Positions 17,373 through 26,374 of a stretch of 64,000 nt of DNA are shown here, piece by piece (the first letter of the stretch is position 1; every line of letters starts with the position of its first letter). The notes under the pieces were generated by a model. That model ran no database searches. It saw only the letters and a list, made by a program, of their open reading frames with translations, and was not told where the DNA came from. The translations under genes were made by a program, and so were the position numbers. The stretch is from Spirosoma sp. (GTDB taxonomy: Bacteria; Bacteroidota; Bacteroidia; Cytophagales; Spirosomataceae): the NCBI RefSeq assembly GCF_026391055.1, contig NZ_JAPLET010000026.1, positions 496,001-560,000 on the forward strand, in the 5' to 3' direction.

Positions 17373-20300
17373 ATGATTAGTTCGATTAACTCACTTAAGA
17401 CCTGTCGAGTTTCTACGTCTTTTGCATCCGCTTTTTCTTTTATGTATCTGGAAGGCGTATTTTTTCCAGACAATAAACTTGCGGATCTGCGAATTGGCTG
17501 GGCTTCCTCAGGTGAGCTGACCGGCACGATCTTATCAGAATTTATATCGGCGGGGGTGTTAAGTTCACTCTGTTTCAACCTCGCACAGGGAGATGTTGCC
17601 TGTCTGAACATAAGTAACGATGATTGTTTACAGGGAACCTGGCAGATCGTCCCCTTCAAAGAGGGGTATCTCGCTACGCTTCAATCGCACAACACGAGCT
17701 ACAATCCGGAAAATACCATATCTGAAAGTTCAGAAGAACTCCTTCGTCGTCTTGAGTACCGACGAATCTTCAATGGCTTGACCAGCGCCTTAATTAACCT
17801 GCCTTTTTCGAAACTCGACGAGTTTTTGCTCGACGCCCTGGAGCAAATGGGGCGTTATACCCAAGTCGATCGCTGTTATGTGTTCAGGTATTCAGCGTCG
17901 GCCGACGAGATGAGCTGTACCCACGAATGGTCTGCAGCAGGCATTTCGCCCCAGCAGGAATTGTTGCAGGTCTTACCGGTAAGCCTGTTTCCGTGGTGGC
18001 ACCAGAAAATGGTACGTGGTGAAACCATCTGCCTATACTCGCTGGAAGACCTGCCCGCTGAGGCTCAAGCGGAACGAGACATATTGGCCGATCAGCAAAT
18101 TCTATCCCTGTTGGTCATTCCGATTATGATGGAGCAGCGCCCCCTGGGATTTATCGGGTTTGATGCGGTTACTGAAGCCAGGCACTGGAATAGCGAGGAT
18201 GTCGAATTGCTGGAGACGTTCTCTCAACTGTTGGTAAATACCCTAAAGCGATTCTCGCATGAGCAGTCGATCATTGCGTTCAGTCGCCGGGAGTCAATCA
18301 TGAATCTGATTCATGAGACCTTGCTGGCTCGTGAAATAACTCCATTCGGTGCTCAGTCGCAGGTATTGCAACATCTGTATACGCTTGTACCGGCTGAGTT
18401 GATGGCCATATACAATGTGGCACAAGAACCACCACTAGCCGTAGCTACCAGCTGGCTGATAAGCGGAAACGTCACGAGTGAGTTCGATACACGTTATCCC
18501 GAAACGATACCTTTAGTAAACTGTCCGGAACCTGAACGGGCCCAACTCCTGTCAGCAGCGGTAAAGGCCGGGCGGCCCTGCGAGTCGGTATGCTGCATAC
18601 CTATTCAGCAGGAAAGCCGACTGTTGGGGTACCTCCTGATTGCCGACCCACGCAGGCACCTGTTAACCCAGGACGACCTGGCACTTCTTCAACGGGCGGC
18701 CTATCTGCTGGCCGACTTCCGGGTCCGAAAGGAATTGGTGGAACAGCTGCAGGTGCAGGCTAATCAATTGACCGAGACCAACCAGCTCTTATCGGCAATC
18801 GTGGACAGTACACCGGCCGGCCTTGCGTTATTCAGCCCCCAATGGCAGAATGACCGGATTTATGACTTTACGTATCGGTTTACCAACCCGGCCAATGTGA
18901 GGCTTACCGGCCGAAGCCTTGACCAGATGAGAGACAACACCTTGTTGACGCTCTTTCCAGAAATAAACCAGATAGGGTTGTTTGACAAACTGGCTCAGAC
19001 CGCACTTACCGGCCAGGCGCAACATTTTGACGAATACGTTCGTCATGATGGGATGAGTATGTGGGGTTACTTTAATCTTATCCCAATTGGGCCGGATGTT
19101 CTTTTTACCGTGCAGGATATTACTCCGCAAAAAGAAGCAGAAGAACTCCTGCGCCATCAGAATGAACTACTGGAAAGGCAGGTCGAGTTACGGGCCAACG
19201 AAATCAGACACCTGAATGCGCTTCAGAAAGCCATCATCAATTACGCTGCGCTGGGATTTGCCGCAACAGATGCACAAGGGATTATTCAGCTGATAAACCC
19301 GGCTCTGGAAGTAATGACGGGGTATAAAGCCCATGAGTTAATCGGCAAGGTCTCTCCCGGCGCGCTTCGGGCTCCCCAAACCCACCAGCGGCTGATTCAG
19401 GAGCTTACTCCCCACCTGGACGATCCAACACTGGAGGGCGATGCACTTATAACGGCCTATGTCCAGGACCATACTTTTTTACAACGGGAAAATACACTGC
19501 AGCATAAAGATGGCCATCTACTACCGGTTCTCTCAACGGTCAGCGGTTTATACGACGAGCAGGGAGTATTGCTGGGGTATGTTGATTTTGTAACGGATAT
19601 CTCCGTGTTTAAACAGGCACAGGAAACGGCAAAGAGGGCTTACCACCGGCTTCAGCTAGCTGCCGATACGGCCGGACTAGGCATTTGGGAATATGACCTG
19701 GCGACAGAAAAGGTTAGTCTGGACGAGCAGATGCAGCGTATCTGTGGCATCGATAACCAGCACATGCCGCTTGATGCAGAACTGTTCAGCAACCTCATTC
19801 ACCCCGCTGACCGGGAACGCTTTCAACAGGCAAAGGCACACGCACTAGCATACAAGCTAACCAGTAGTCTTAATTTTCGTCTGCTACAACCCAGTGGGCA
19901 GCTTGTTTATGGCGAAATGCGCATGCAACCCCTGCTGGATGAGCACCAGCAGCCGCTTCAGTTAATTGGCGTCGTGCAGGACCGTACGGCTCAACGACAA
20001 ACGGAACTGGCGCTTCAGCGAAACAAGGAACAGTATCTGGCTTTAGTCAATAATCTGCATGAAATTGTTTTTCAGATGGATTTAACCGGGTCGTTCACCT
20101 TCCTGAATAACGCCTGGACCGAAACGATTGGTTATCCGCTGGCAGATTCGATCGGTCAATCCATTCTTTCATTTCTTTCTCCCGCCGATCATCAGGTATG
20201 TAGCCAGCTGATCACTCAGCTGGTAAGCAGAGAAATACAGATCTGCCAAAAGACAGTTGCATTTATCGCTCAGAATGGAGAAACAAAAATAGCCGAAGTG

Positions 20301-21896
20301 GATGCCCGGCTCCTGACCGACGCGCAGGAGTTACCGATAGGCATAACGGGCACATTCCGGGATGTGACGGAACAAAACAAAGCTACTGATGCGCTGCGGC
20401 AAAGTGAACAGCGCTTCAAAGCCATTTTTAATTCGACCTTCCAGATGATAGGACTACTCTGCCCACAGGGGACTATCCTCGAAATGAATGATACCGCCTG
20501 TCTGGCATCTGGAAAAAGCATGGATGAACTGGCCGGTCAGTATCTGTGGGAAACGTATTGCTGGCAACTATCACCGGCGATCTGGCAAAAATGCCGGGCA
20601 GCCGTTACCAAAGCGGCAGGCGGAGAACCCGTAAACTACGAAACGAACATTTGGCTGGCGGGCCAAACGGTAGTTACCATCGACTTTTCGGTGCGGCCCT
20701 TGTTCAACGATGCCGGAGAGGTCGTGCTGCTGATTGTAGAAGGGCACGACCTGTCTAGCTACAAGCAGATGCAGCAGGCGTTACAGGAAAGTGAGCAACG
20801 ATTCCGGGAAATTGCCGAGAAAGTAGACTCCCTGTTGTGGATTCGTGAAAGCGGATCGCCCCGGTTCAGCTACGTTAACCCTATGTATGAACGCTTAACG
20901 GGAAGAGCCTGTGAAAGCTTGTATGAAGACCCAACCTCGTTTCTGGACTTTGTGGTTGAGGAAGACAGGCCCATACTTCTACAGCTTTTGATGTCGAACC
21001 AGCCTTATGACGGCCCGACTTATCTCCGGGCCAGAATAGCCGGTGAAATCCGCTGGTTTGAAATCCGAGGCTTTTTCACCAAAGATGCAACCGGTAAAGT
21101 GGTGAGGCATATTGGAGTTGGCCAGGATGTGACCAGCCAGATGGAGAATAAACAAGTGCTGGAAGCAGCCCTTGAACGGGAGCAGGCCCTGAACAAGCTT
21201 AAATCCCTGTTTGTGTCCATGGCCTCGCACCAGTTTCGAACACCCCTGATGACCATTCAGTCCAGCTCAGAATTAATTGAGTTTTTAGTTAATCAGGACA
21301 ATGCCGACCAAAAGCCGGCTGTGCAGCGCCACCTGCACCGAATCAGGGGGGAAGTCGGGAAATTAACCAGCATTCTGGCCGATATTCTATTGTTGGGTCA
21401 GTCGGACTCCGGCAAGATTTGTATGCAGGCCGAACAGGTGAATCTGTTGCCCTATATTACCCAGATTCGGGACGACTATTTTTCCACTGGGTTAGGTCAA
21501 CGGCGTGTTCTGATCCAGGCCAATGAACAGGACTACTGGGCTGCTGTTGACAGGAAGCTAATGAGTCACGTACTACAGAATCTGTTGACAAATGCCACAA
21601 AATATTCCAAGGGCGACCCCCTGATTCGACTCACTCAAACGGAGCAAACGATCCAAATTGAGGTAATCGATGATGGTATTGGCATACCTGCCGGGGAGCT
21701 ATCCCATTTGTTTGACTCTTTTTTCCGCGCCAGTAATGCCCGCCAGTTTCAGGGAACAGGATTGGGCCTGTCGATCGCCCGCCAGTTTGTCGAATTGCAT
21801 AATGGCACCATAGCCGTACAAAGTGAGGCAGGAAAAGGGACAACGTTTATAGTCACCTTACCAGCCGGAGAGCCCTCCTTGCCAGAAGCTGTCTGA
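17373..21896 (+). CDS. Multi-PAS/GAF sensor histidine kinase, 1507 residues
   Basis: A large, apparently soluble sensor kinase without receiver domains. The N-terminal ~110 residues are unlike anything I recognise. Two GAF-type domains follow at about 125-300 (DEFLLDALEQMGRYTQVDRCYVFRYS) and 305-455. Six PAS units start near residues 475, 620, 760, 890, 1018 and 1146. The last has PMYERLTGRACESLYEDP. HisKA has the H-box ASHQFRTPL with His1286. HATPase_c has IGIPAGELSHLF and GTGLGLSIARQFVELHNG. All kinase motifs are intact. No response regulator is adjacent, so the partner is elsewhere. Its last PAS and kinase core closely resemble those of the orphan kinase at 49878-52136, which suggests paralogy. 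Start: ATG 21 nt after a good -7 element. Confidence 0.93.
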   Translation: MISSINSLKTCRVSTSFASAFSFMYLEGVFFPDNKLADLRIGWASSGELTGTILSEFISAGVLSSLCFNLAQGDVACLNISNDDCLQGTWQIVPFKEGYLATLQSHNTSYNPENTISESSEELLRRLEYRRIFNGLTSALINLPFSKLDEFLLDALEQMGRYTQVDRCYVFRYSASADEMSCTHEWSAAGISPQQELLQVLPVSLFPWWHQKMVRGETICLYSLEDLPAEAQAERDILADQQILSLLVIPIMMEQRPLGFIGFDAVTEARHWNSEDVELLETFSQLLVNTLKRFSHEQSIIAFSRRESIMNLIHETLLAREITPFGAQSQVLQHLYTLVPAELMAIYNVAQEPPLAVATSWLISGNVTSEFDTRYPETIPLVNCPEPERAQLLSAAVKAGRPCESVCCIPIQQESRLLGYLLIADPRRHLLTQDDLALLQRAAYLLADFRVRKELVEQLQVQANQLTETNQLLSAIVDSTPAGLALFSPQWQNDRIYDFTYRFTNPANVRLTGRSLDQMRDNTLLTLFPEINQIGLFDKLAQTALTGQAQHFDEYVRHDGMSMWGYFNLIPIGPDVLFTVQDITPQKEAEELLRHQNELLERQVELRANEIRHLNALQKAIINYAALGFAATDAQGIIQLINPALEVMTGYKAHELIGKVSPGALRAPQTHQRLIQELTPHLDDPTLEGDALITAYVQDHTFLQRENTLQHKDGHLLPVLSTVSGLYDEQGVLLGYVDFVTDISVFKQAQETAKRAYHRLQLAADTAGLGIWEYDLATEKVSLDEQMQRICGIDNQHMPLDAELFSNLIHPADRERFQQAKAHALAYKLTSSLNFRLLQPSGQLVYGEMRMQPLLDEHQQPLQLIGVVQDRTAQRQTELALQRNKEQYLALVNNLHEIVFQMDLTGSFTFLNNAWTETIGYPLADSIGQSILSFLSPADHQVCSQLITQLVSREIQICQKTVAFIAQNGETKIAEVDARLLTDAQELPIGITGTFRDVTEQNKATDALRQSEQRFKAIFNSTFQMIGLLCPQGTILEMNDTACLASGKSMDELAGQYLWETYCWQLSPAIWQKCRAAVTKAAGGEPVNYETNIWLAGQTVVTIDFSVRPLFNDAGEVVLLIVEGHDLSSYKQMQQALQESEQRFREIAEKVDSLLWIRESGSPRFSYVNPMYERLTGRACESLYEDPTSFLDFVVEEDRPILLQLLMSNQPYDGPTYLRARIAGEIRWFEIRGFFTKDATGKVVRHIGVGQDVTSQMENKQVLEAALEREQALNKLKSLFVSMASHQFRTPLMTIQSSSELIEFLVNQDNADQKPAVQRHLHRIRGEVGKLTSILADILLLGQSDSGKICMQAEQVNLLPYITQIRDDYFSTGLGQRRVLIQANEQDYWAAVDRKLMSHVLQNLLTNATKYSKGDPLIRLTQTEQTIQIEVIDDGIGIPAGELSHLFDSFFRASNARQFQGTGLGLSIARQFVELHNGTIAVQSEAGKGTTFIVTLPAGEPSLPEAV

Positions 21897-21966
21897 GTCC
21901 AGAGCGATCAGGTTAACCCGTTACGCTAACCTGAACGGCCACCAGCAAGTCTAAACGTTCAATAAT

Positions 21967-22000
21967 TTTGAATTATTGATTACAAAAAGACTTAAATTTG
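21967..22000 (+). promoter_or_regulatory. Candidate promoter of the GntR regulator gene
   Basis: A perfect -7 element TAAATTTG lies at 21993-22000, with TTTG at 21967-21970 as a -33 element (spacer 22, slightly long). A 12-of-14 match to the operator motif (21974-21987) lies between them, and the full operator lies just downstream of the expected start point. Confidence 0.5.
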
Positions 22001-22018
22001 CGCTCGCTGTATATCAAT

Positions 22019-22032
22019 TTTTGTTTACAAAA
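22019..22032. promoter_or_regulatory. Near-palindromic operator TTTTGTTTACAAAA upstream of the GntR gene
   Basis: TTTTGT and ACAAAA are perfect inverted halves around a 2-bp centre. The site ends one base before the GntR ATG and lies downstream of the -7 element, a position suited to autorepression. The same 14-mer occurs at 22883. A 12-of-14 variant is at 21974-21987. Confidence 0.65.
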
Positions 22033-22033
22033 T

Positions 22034-22672
22034 ATGAAAGTCGATTCGCTTGCTAACAAAGCTTATATTGAGATTAGACGAAAAATATTATCTAACCAAT
22101 TAGTAGCGGGCACTCGCTTAAAAGAAGATTTGTGGGCAAAAAAGATGGAGGTTAACCGGATAGCCGTTCGTGAGGCCCTAACCCGACTACAGGGCGAACA
22201 ACTGATTGTTTTTGGCGAGAAGGGCGGCTATTTCGTAAAGTCGATGACGGCCGATGACATTCGGGAAATACGGGAAATACGGGAAATCCTGGAGTTAGGA
22301 GCCCTACGGCTAGCCATTCAGAAGATTGACGAACAGCAGCTTGGCAGACTGGAAGAAATCTGTAATGATTTTACGTCTATGGTAGAAAGGGGATACCTGA
22401 GCGGTGCTCTAGAAGCCGACGTAAAATTCCACGAAACCCTGATCGACTGCGCTGGCAATTCAAAATTACTGGATATTTACCAGATCAGTAATATTCCTTT
22501 ATTCCACCAGAAAATCGGCAAAACTCAGATCCATATGGATGACTATGAGCAAACAGATCAGGAACATCGCCAGATCCTTAAAGCGCTAAAAGAGAAAAAC
22601 TTAGCCCTTGCCCAGGAAGCATTGACCCGGCATCTGCTCCGTGGCGAATCAGCTTCATTAGAAATTGAATAA
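22034..22672 (+). CDS. GntR-family transcriptional regulator (FCD subfamily)
   Basis: A 212-residue regulator. Residues 1-65 are a winged HTH (ANKAYIEIRRKILSNQLVAG, LKEDLWAKKMEVNRIAVREAL, LIVFGEKGGYFVK), the canonical GntR signature. Residues 75-205 are an FCD all-helical ligand domain (REIREIREILELGALRLAI ... EADVKFHETLIDCAGNSKLL ... DQEHRQILKALKEKNLALA). The D/H residues of that domain usually bind a metal and a sugar acid or other organic acid. The ATG at 22034 is chosen over a TTG at 21998 because the HTH begins right after it and the operator sits immediately before it. It is the likely local regulator of the following SusCD catabolic run, since the same operator occurs in front of both. 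Confidence 0.92.
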   Translation: MKVDSLANKAYIEIRRKILSNQLVAGTRLKEDLWAKKMEVNRIAVREALTRLQGEQLIVFGEKGGYFVKSMTADDIREIREIREILELGALRLAIQKIDEQQLGRLEEICNDFTSMVERGYLSGALEADVKFHETLIDCAGNSKLLDIYQISNIPLFHQKIGKTQIHMDDYEQTDQEHRQILKALKEKNLALAQEALTRHLLRGESASLEIE

Positions 22673-23171
22673 ACCCAAACCTGCCCCTAAACAGGATTCC
22701 CCCAGCAGCCCCCCTGCTTTCTTAGGCGCTCTCCCCGACCTGCTGTTCGTCACCACTTTATTGGCCATTGGCTCTCTCCTGGCCCTGCCTTCTTTTACGA
22801 TTAACACCAGTCTTAGCCCTGCTTGCCCCCCTGCTGTTCGGCCCTTCGGTTTGTAGAAATATATTTTTTTGTCTCTACTTTATTTTGTTTACAAAATTTA
22901 CCTTTATTTGTAGTCAAAAATAGTGAGACAAATTGTGTGGTTGCTAGTAAGCCGACCGAAAGACCATTGCCTGAAGTTTAATTTTCAGGTTTAATACCGA
23001 CTCTCTGGCGCAGGCTTCCTAACAGATACATACGCCCAAAAGCTCCATGACAATCCCTGGGGCTATCAGGAAACCTATTGCCCGACACGTCTCTATTGCA
23101 GCCCGATTCTCAGCGTACTTTTAACTACTATCTAACCTTTATCGAGCGGTTTTTTTACAAAAAGCTACCTT
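22673..23171. other. Long leader between the GntR gene and susC
   Basis: No supported gene; a short frame overlapping the GntR stop (22665-22856) is proline-rich with only a TTG start. The stretch holds the second operator (22883-22896), a 7-of-8 -7 element TTTATTTG at 22903-22910, and a weak 12-of-14 operator-like site at 23149-23162. If transcription starts near 22917, the susC leader is about 250 nt. Confidence 0.5.
22883..22896. promoter_or_regulatory. Second copy of operator TTTTGTTTACAAAA, upstream of susC
   Basis: Identical over 14 bases to the site at 22019-22032, and palindromic over 16 bases here apart from the centre (A at 22882, T at 22897). It lies 6 nt upstream of the candidate -7 element TTTATTTG (22903-22910), so bound regulator would block the polymerase. 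Confidence 0.65.
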
Positions 23172-26100
23172 ATGAAAACACAAGTAAAAGCATCAGTCAG
23201 TTGTCCTGATCGCAGTACAGGCAAGCACTTCTGGCGGGTCTTCCGTCTGACTATTTTTCTACTCGGTATTGAAGGGGCGTTGAGTCTGATGAACCTGTCT
23301 ACCGCAAATCGGGCCTTCGCACAGCAGGTAAGACAGCTTACAGGTCGCGTATTGGATAGCCAGAAAAACTCTGTTCCGGGCGCCACGATTGTGGCCAAAG
23401 GGAGTAATACGGGCGTTACAACCGATGCCGACGGAAAATTTACCCTTTCCATTTCCAATACGATCAGTTCACTCGTCATCTCCTATATTGGCATGACACC
23501 GCAGGAAATTGAAGTGGGGAATCGCTCTGCAATGGGTGATATCGTTCTGTCGGAAAGCAGCATGGTACTACGCGAAGTGGTCGTAACGGCACTAGGTATC
23601 GAACGAGCGGCCAAAACCATTACTTACTCGATCCAGAAACTTGGTGGTGAGCAAATTAATGAGGTGCGTGATGCTAACTTTACTAACACACTCTCCGGAA
23701 AAATTGCCGGTCTGACCATCACGCCATCGGCAAACGGCCCCGGCGGTGCTACCCGCATTGTGCTGCGGGGAAACCGCTCCATTCAAGGTTCCAACAATGC
23801 CCTGATCGTTGTCGACGGGGTGCCTATCGACAACTCAACGCCCGCAGGTCAGGTGCGAAGTGATGCCGGTGGACAAAGCGGCAGCGATGGCGCGTCGAGC
23901 ATAAACCCCGATGATATTGAGTCACTTAACGTACTGAAAGGAGCCGCCGGAGCCGCCTTGTATGGTAGCCGGGCCGCCAACGGAGTTATCATTATCACGA
24001 CGAAAAAAGGAAAAAGTGGTAAGCTTGACGTCAATATCAACTCAGGGGTGACTGTCGACCGGGCTTTAACCACACCCAGCTTACAGAACTCGTACGCTCA
24101 GGGATCGGGAGGAACCTACTCAACACTGGCAAGCGGAAGCTGGGGGCCAGCCATCAGCGGACAGAGCGTAACCAACTGGCAGGGCCAAACGGTTAATCTT
24201 CAAGCTTATCCCGATAATATCAAAGACTTTTTCCAGACTGCGGTTTCAACCAATAACTCAGTGGGCGTGAGTGGTGGTTCCGAAAAAATACAGACTTATC
24301 TGTCGTATTCGAACAATTACATCAACGGTATCGTACCTAATAACCGACTGTCGCGCAACACCTTCAATGGTCGGATGAGCGTCGATTTAACGAGTCGGCT
24401 ATCCGTCGATGCCAAGGTCACTTACATGCTTCAGAACATTTACGATAAGCCCGGTGTGGGTGGCGACGGCCTGGTAGTTGCCAACATTTTCAGGATTCCC
24501 CGAAGTGTGGACCCCGAAACCCTGAAGTCCTATAAGACGGTGAACCTCAGTGGAATTGAAACGCCCACCTACTGGACCACCACGGATGCCGTCTATATGA
24601 ATCCTTACTGGACGATAAACAATACCCACCACGACGAGAGCCGGAGTCGGGTAACGGGCCTGCTGGTGATGCGCTACAAACTTACCGACTGGCTGAACAT
24701 TCAGGGGCGTGTCAGCTCCGACAGTTACAACGACTTTATAACCCAGAAGTACGCCAACAATACCGTTAACTACGCTCGTCAGCCCGGTGGTTTTTATTCG
24801 GAAGGCAATGATTTCATTGCCGAGCACAATCTGGACGTATTACTAACCGGTACTAACCGGCTGACGGATGATTTGAAAGTAAACTATAACCTGGGTGGCT
24901 CTGTGCTGAGCCGGAGCCTGCGCCACCGTGTCAATGCGGCAGATGGTCTTGGCTTCCCCAACAAATATGACCTCAGCTATGCTACTACGCTGAAAGTAGA
25001 AGCCGTTACCAGTAAACGGGAACTTCAATCCGTTTACGGAACGGCCCAATTTGCCTATCGGGATTACCTGTTCCTGGACCTGACAGCCCGCAACGACTGG
25101 TCGAGCACGTTACCTTCGCCTTACGCCTACTTTTATCCATCTGTTGGTGTATCAGCTATCCTTTCCGAAATGGTCAGGATGCCCACCTGGATTAGCCTTG
25201 GCAAAGTTCGGGCCTCGGTAACCAAGGTGGGGAACGACGCCAGTCCTTATCTGTTAGGCCAGACGTATAGCTATATCCGTGGGGGCTTCGGCGGCTATAT
25301 TGCCAGCAGCAGCACCAAAGCTATATCGGACCTTAAACCAGAGCTGACCCAATCGCTGGAGATCGGTACGGAGTGGGGCTTTTACAACAACCGGCTGGGA
25401 CTTGATCTAACTTATTACAAAACCAACTCTCAGAACCAGTTGCTCCAGGTCGCGTCACCGGCCTCGTCCGGCTATTCGACGCTAAATGTGAATGCGGGCA
25501 ATATCCAGAACTCGGGTGTAGAGGTGGTGTTGACCGCTAAGCCAATTGTAACAAAGGATTTTACCTGGAGTATTGGCCTGAATTATGCCCGAAACACCAA
25601 TAAAGTACTTGAATTATATGAGGGAGTGAGCCTGTTTTACCTCGGTTCATCGGCCAACATACGTATGGCCACACCCGTTATCAAAGAGGGCGGTTCGTAC
25701 GGCGACCTCTATGGTTACAAATGGCAAAGAATGAACGATCAGTACGTGGTCAACGCCAATGGTGTACCGGTAAAAACCGACGCTATTGAAAAACTGGGCA
25801 ACTTTAACCCGAAGTTCACCGCCGGCTTAAGCAACAATTTCACCTACAAAAACTGGAACCTGAACCTGCTCATCGACGGCAAGTTTGGTGGAATAGTAAC
25901 TTCGGGCACATCCGCTCAGATGGCCTATGCGGGCACCTCGGCCAGTACGGCAACCTTCCGGGAAGCCAACTCCTGGCTCATTCCCGGTGTCACCCCCGAG
26001 GGTCAACCTAATACAGTCTCCGTAAATGCAGAGAAATTTTGGCAAACCGTTTCACAGGGCGACTACTCGTGGGGCGAGTTCTTCACCTACGACGCTACCA

Positions 26101-26363
26101 ATGTTCGGGTACGTGAATTGACACTGGGCTACAATTTTACCCGGCTGCCAGGCTTCTTCAAAAACGCCCGCCTATCGTTCGTAGCACGCAACCTGCTCTT
26201 CCTCTACCGGGGAAATGCCCTCCTCAACGTACCCGGTATTGGCAAACGGAAACTGGATTTCGACCCCGAGGTGAGCTTCGGCAACAGCAACTTCCAGGGT
26301 GTGGAGTACTATAACCTGCCATCGACCCGAAACATTGGTGTGAACCTCAAACTCTCTTTTTAA
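23172..26363 (+). CDS. SusC/RagA-family TonB-linked outer membrane protein
   Basis: A 1063-residue TonB-dependent importer for the substrate of the downstream run. An extended N-terminus with a signal peptide (about 1-50, ending NRAFA-QQ) is followed by a carboxypeptidase-D-like domain (LTGRVLDSQKNSVPGATIVAKG). The SusC-type junction VLREVVVTALGIERAAK comes next. The plug holds NALIVVDGVPIDN and LKGAAGAALYGSRAANGVIIITTKKG. The rest is a 22-strand barrel ending in FNLKLSF-like residues (NIGVNLKLSF). Length is normal. SusC works as a pair with the SusD lipoprotein that follows 11 nt later. The leader contains the putative GntR operator. Confidence 0.96.
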   Translation: MKTQVKASVSCPDRSTGKHFWRVFRLTIFLLGIEGALSLMNLSTANRAFAQQVRQLTGRVLDSQKNSVPGATIVAKGSNTGVTTDADGKFTLSISNTISSLVISYIGMTPQEIEVGNRSAMGDIVLSESSMVLREVVVTALGIERAAKTITYSIQKLGGEQINEVRDANFTNTLSGKIAGLTITPSANGPGGATRIVLRGNRSIQGSNNALIVVDGVPIDNSTPAGQVRSDAGGQSGSDGASSINPDDIESLNVLKGAAGAALYGSRAANGVIIITTKKGKSGKLDVNINSGVTVDRALTTPSLQNSYAQGSGGTYSTLASGSWGPAISGQSVTNWQGQTVNLQAYPDNIKDFFQTAVSTNNSVGVSGGSEKIQTYLSYSNNYINGIVPNNRLSRNTFNGRMSVDLTSRLSVDAKVTYMLQNIYDKPGVGGDGLVVANIFRIPRSVDPETLKSYKTVNLSGIETPTYWTTTDAVYMNPYWTINNTHHDESRSRVTGLLVMRYKLTDWLNIQGRVSSDSYNDFITQKYANNTVNYARQPGGFYSEGNDFIAEHNLDVLLTGTNRLTDDLKVNYNLGGSVLSRSLRHRVNAADGLGFPNKYDLSYATTLKVEAVTSKRELQSVYGTAQFAYRDYLFLDLTARNDWSSTLPSPYAYFYPSVGVSAILSEMVRMPTWISLGKVRASVTKVGNDASPYLLGQTYSYIRGGFGGYIASSSTKAISDLKPELTQSLEIGTEWGFYNNRLGLDLTYYKTNSQNQLLQVASPASSGYSTLNVNAGNIQNSGVEVVLTAKPIVTKDFTWSIGLNYARNTNKVLELYEGVSLFYLGSSANIRMATPVIKEGGSYGDLYGYKWQRMNDQYVVNANGVPVKTDAIEKLGNFNPKFTAGLSNNFTYKNWNLNLLIDGKFGGIVTSGTSAQMAYAGTSASTATFREANSWLIPGVTPEGQPNTVSVNAEKFWQTVSQGDYSWGEFFTYDATNVRVRELTLGYNFTRLPGFFKNARLSFVARNLLFLYRGNALLNVPGIGKRKLDFDPEVSFGNSNFQGVEYYNLPSTRNIGVNLKLSF

Positions 26364-26374
26364 ACGATTTGATC

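Noticed and set aside
22665-22856. 63-codon frame overlapping the GntR stop
   Set aside because: TTG start, proline-rich, no homology I can name, and it lies in a regulatory leader.
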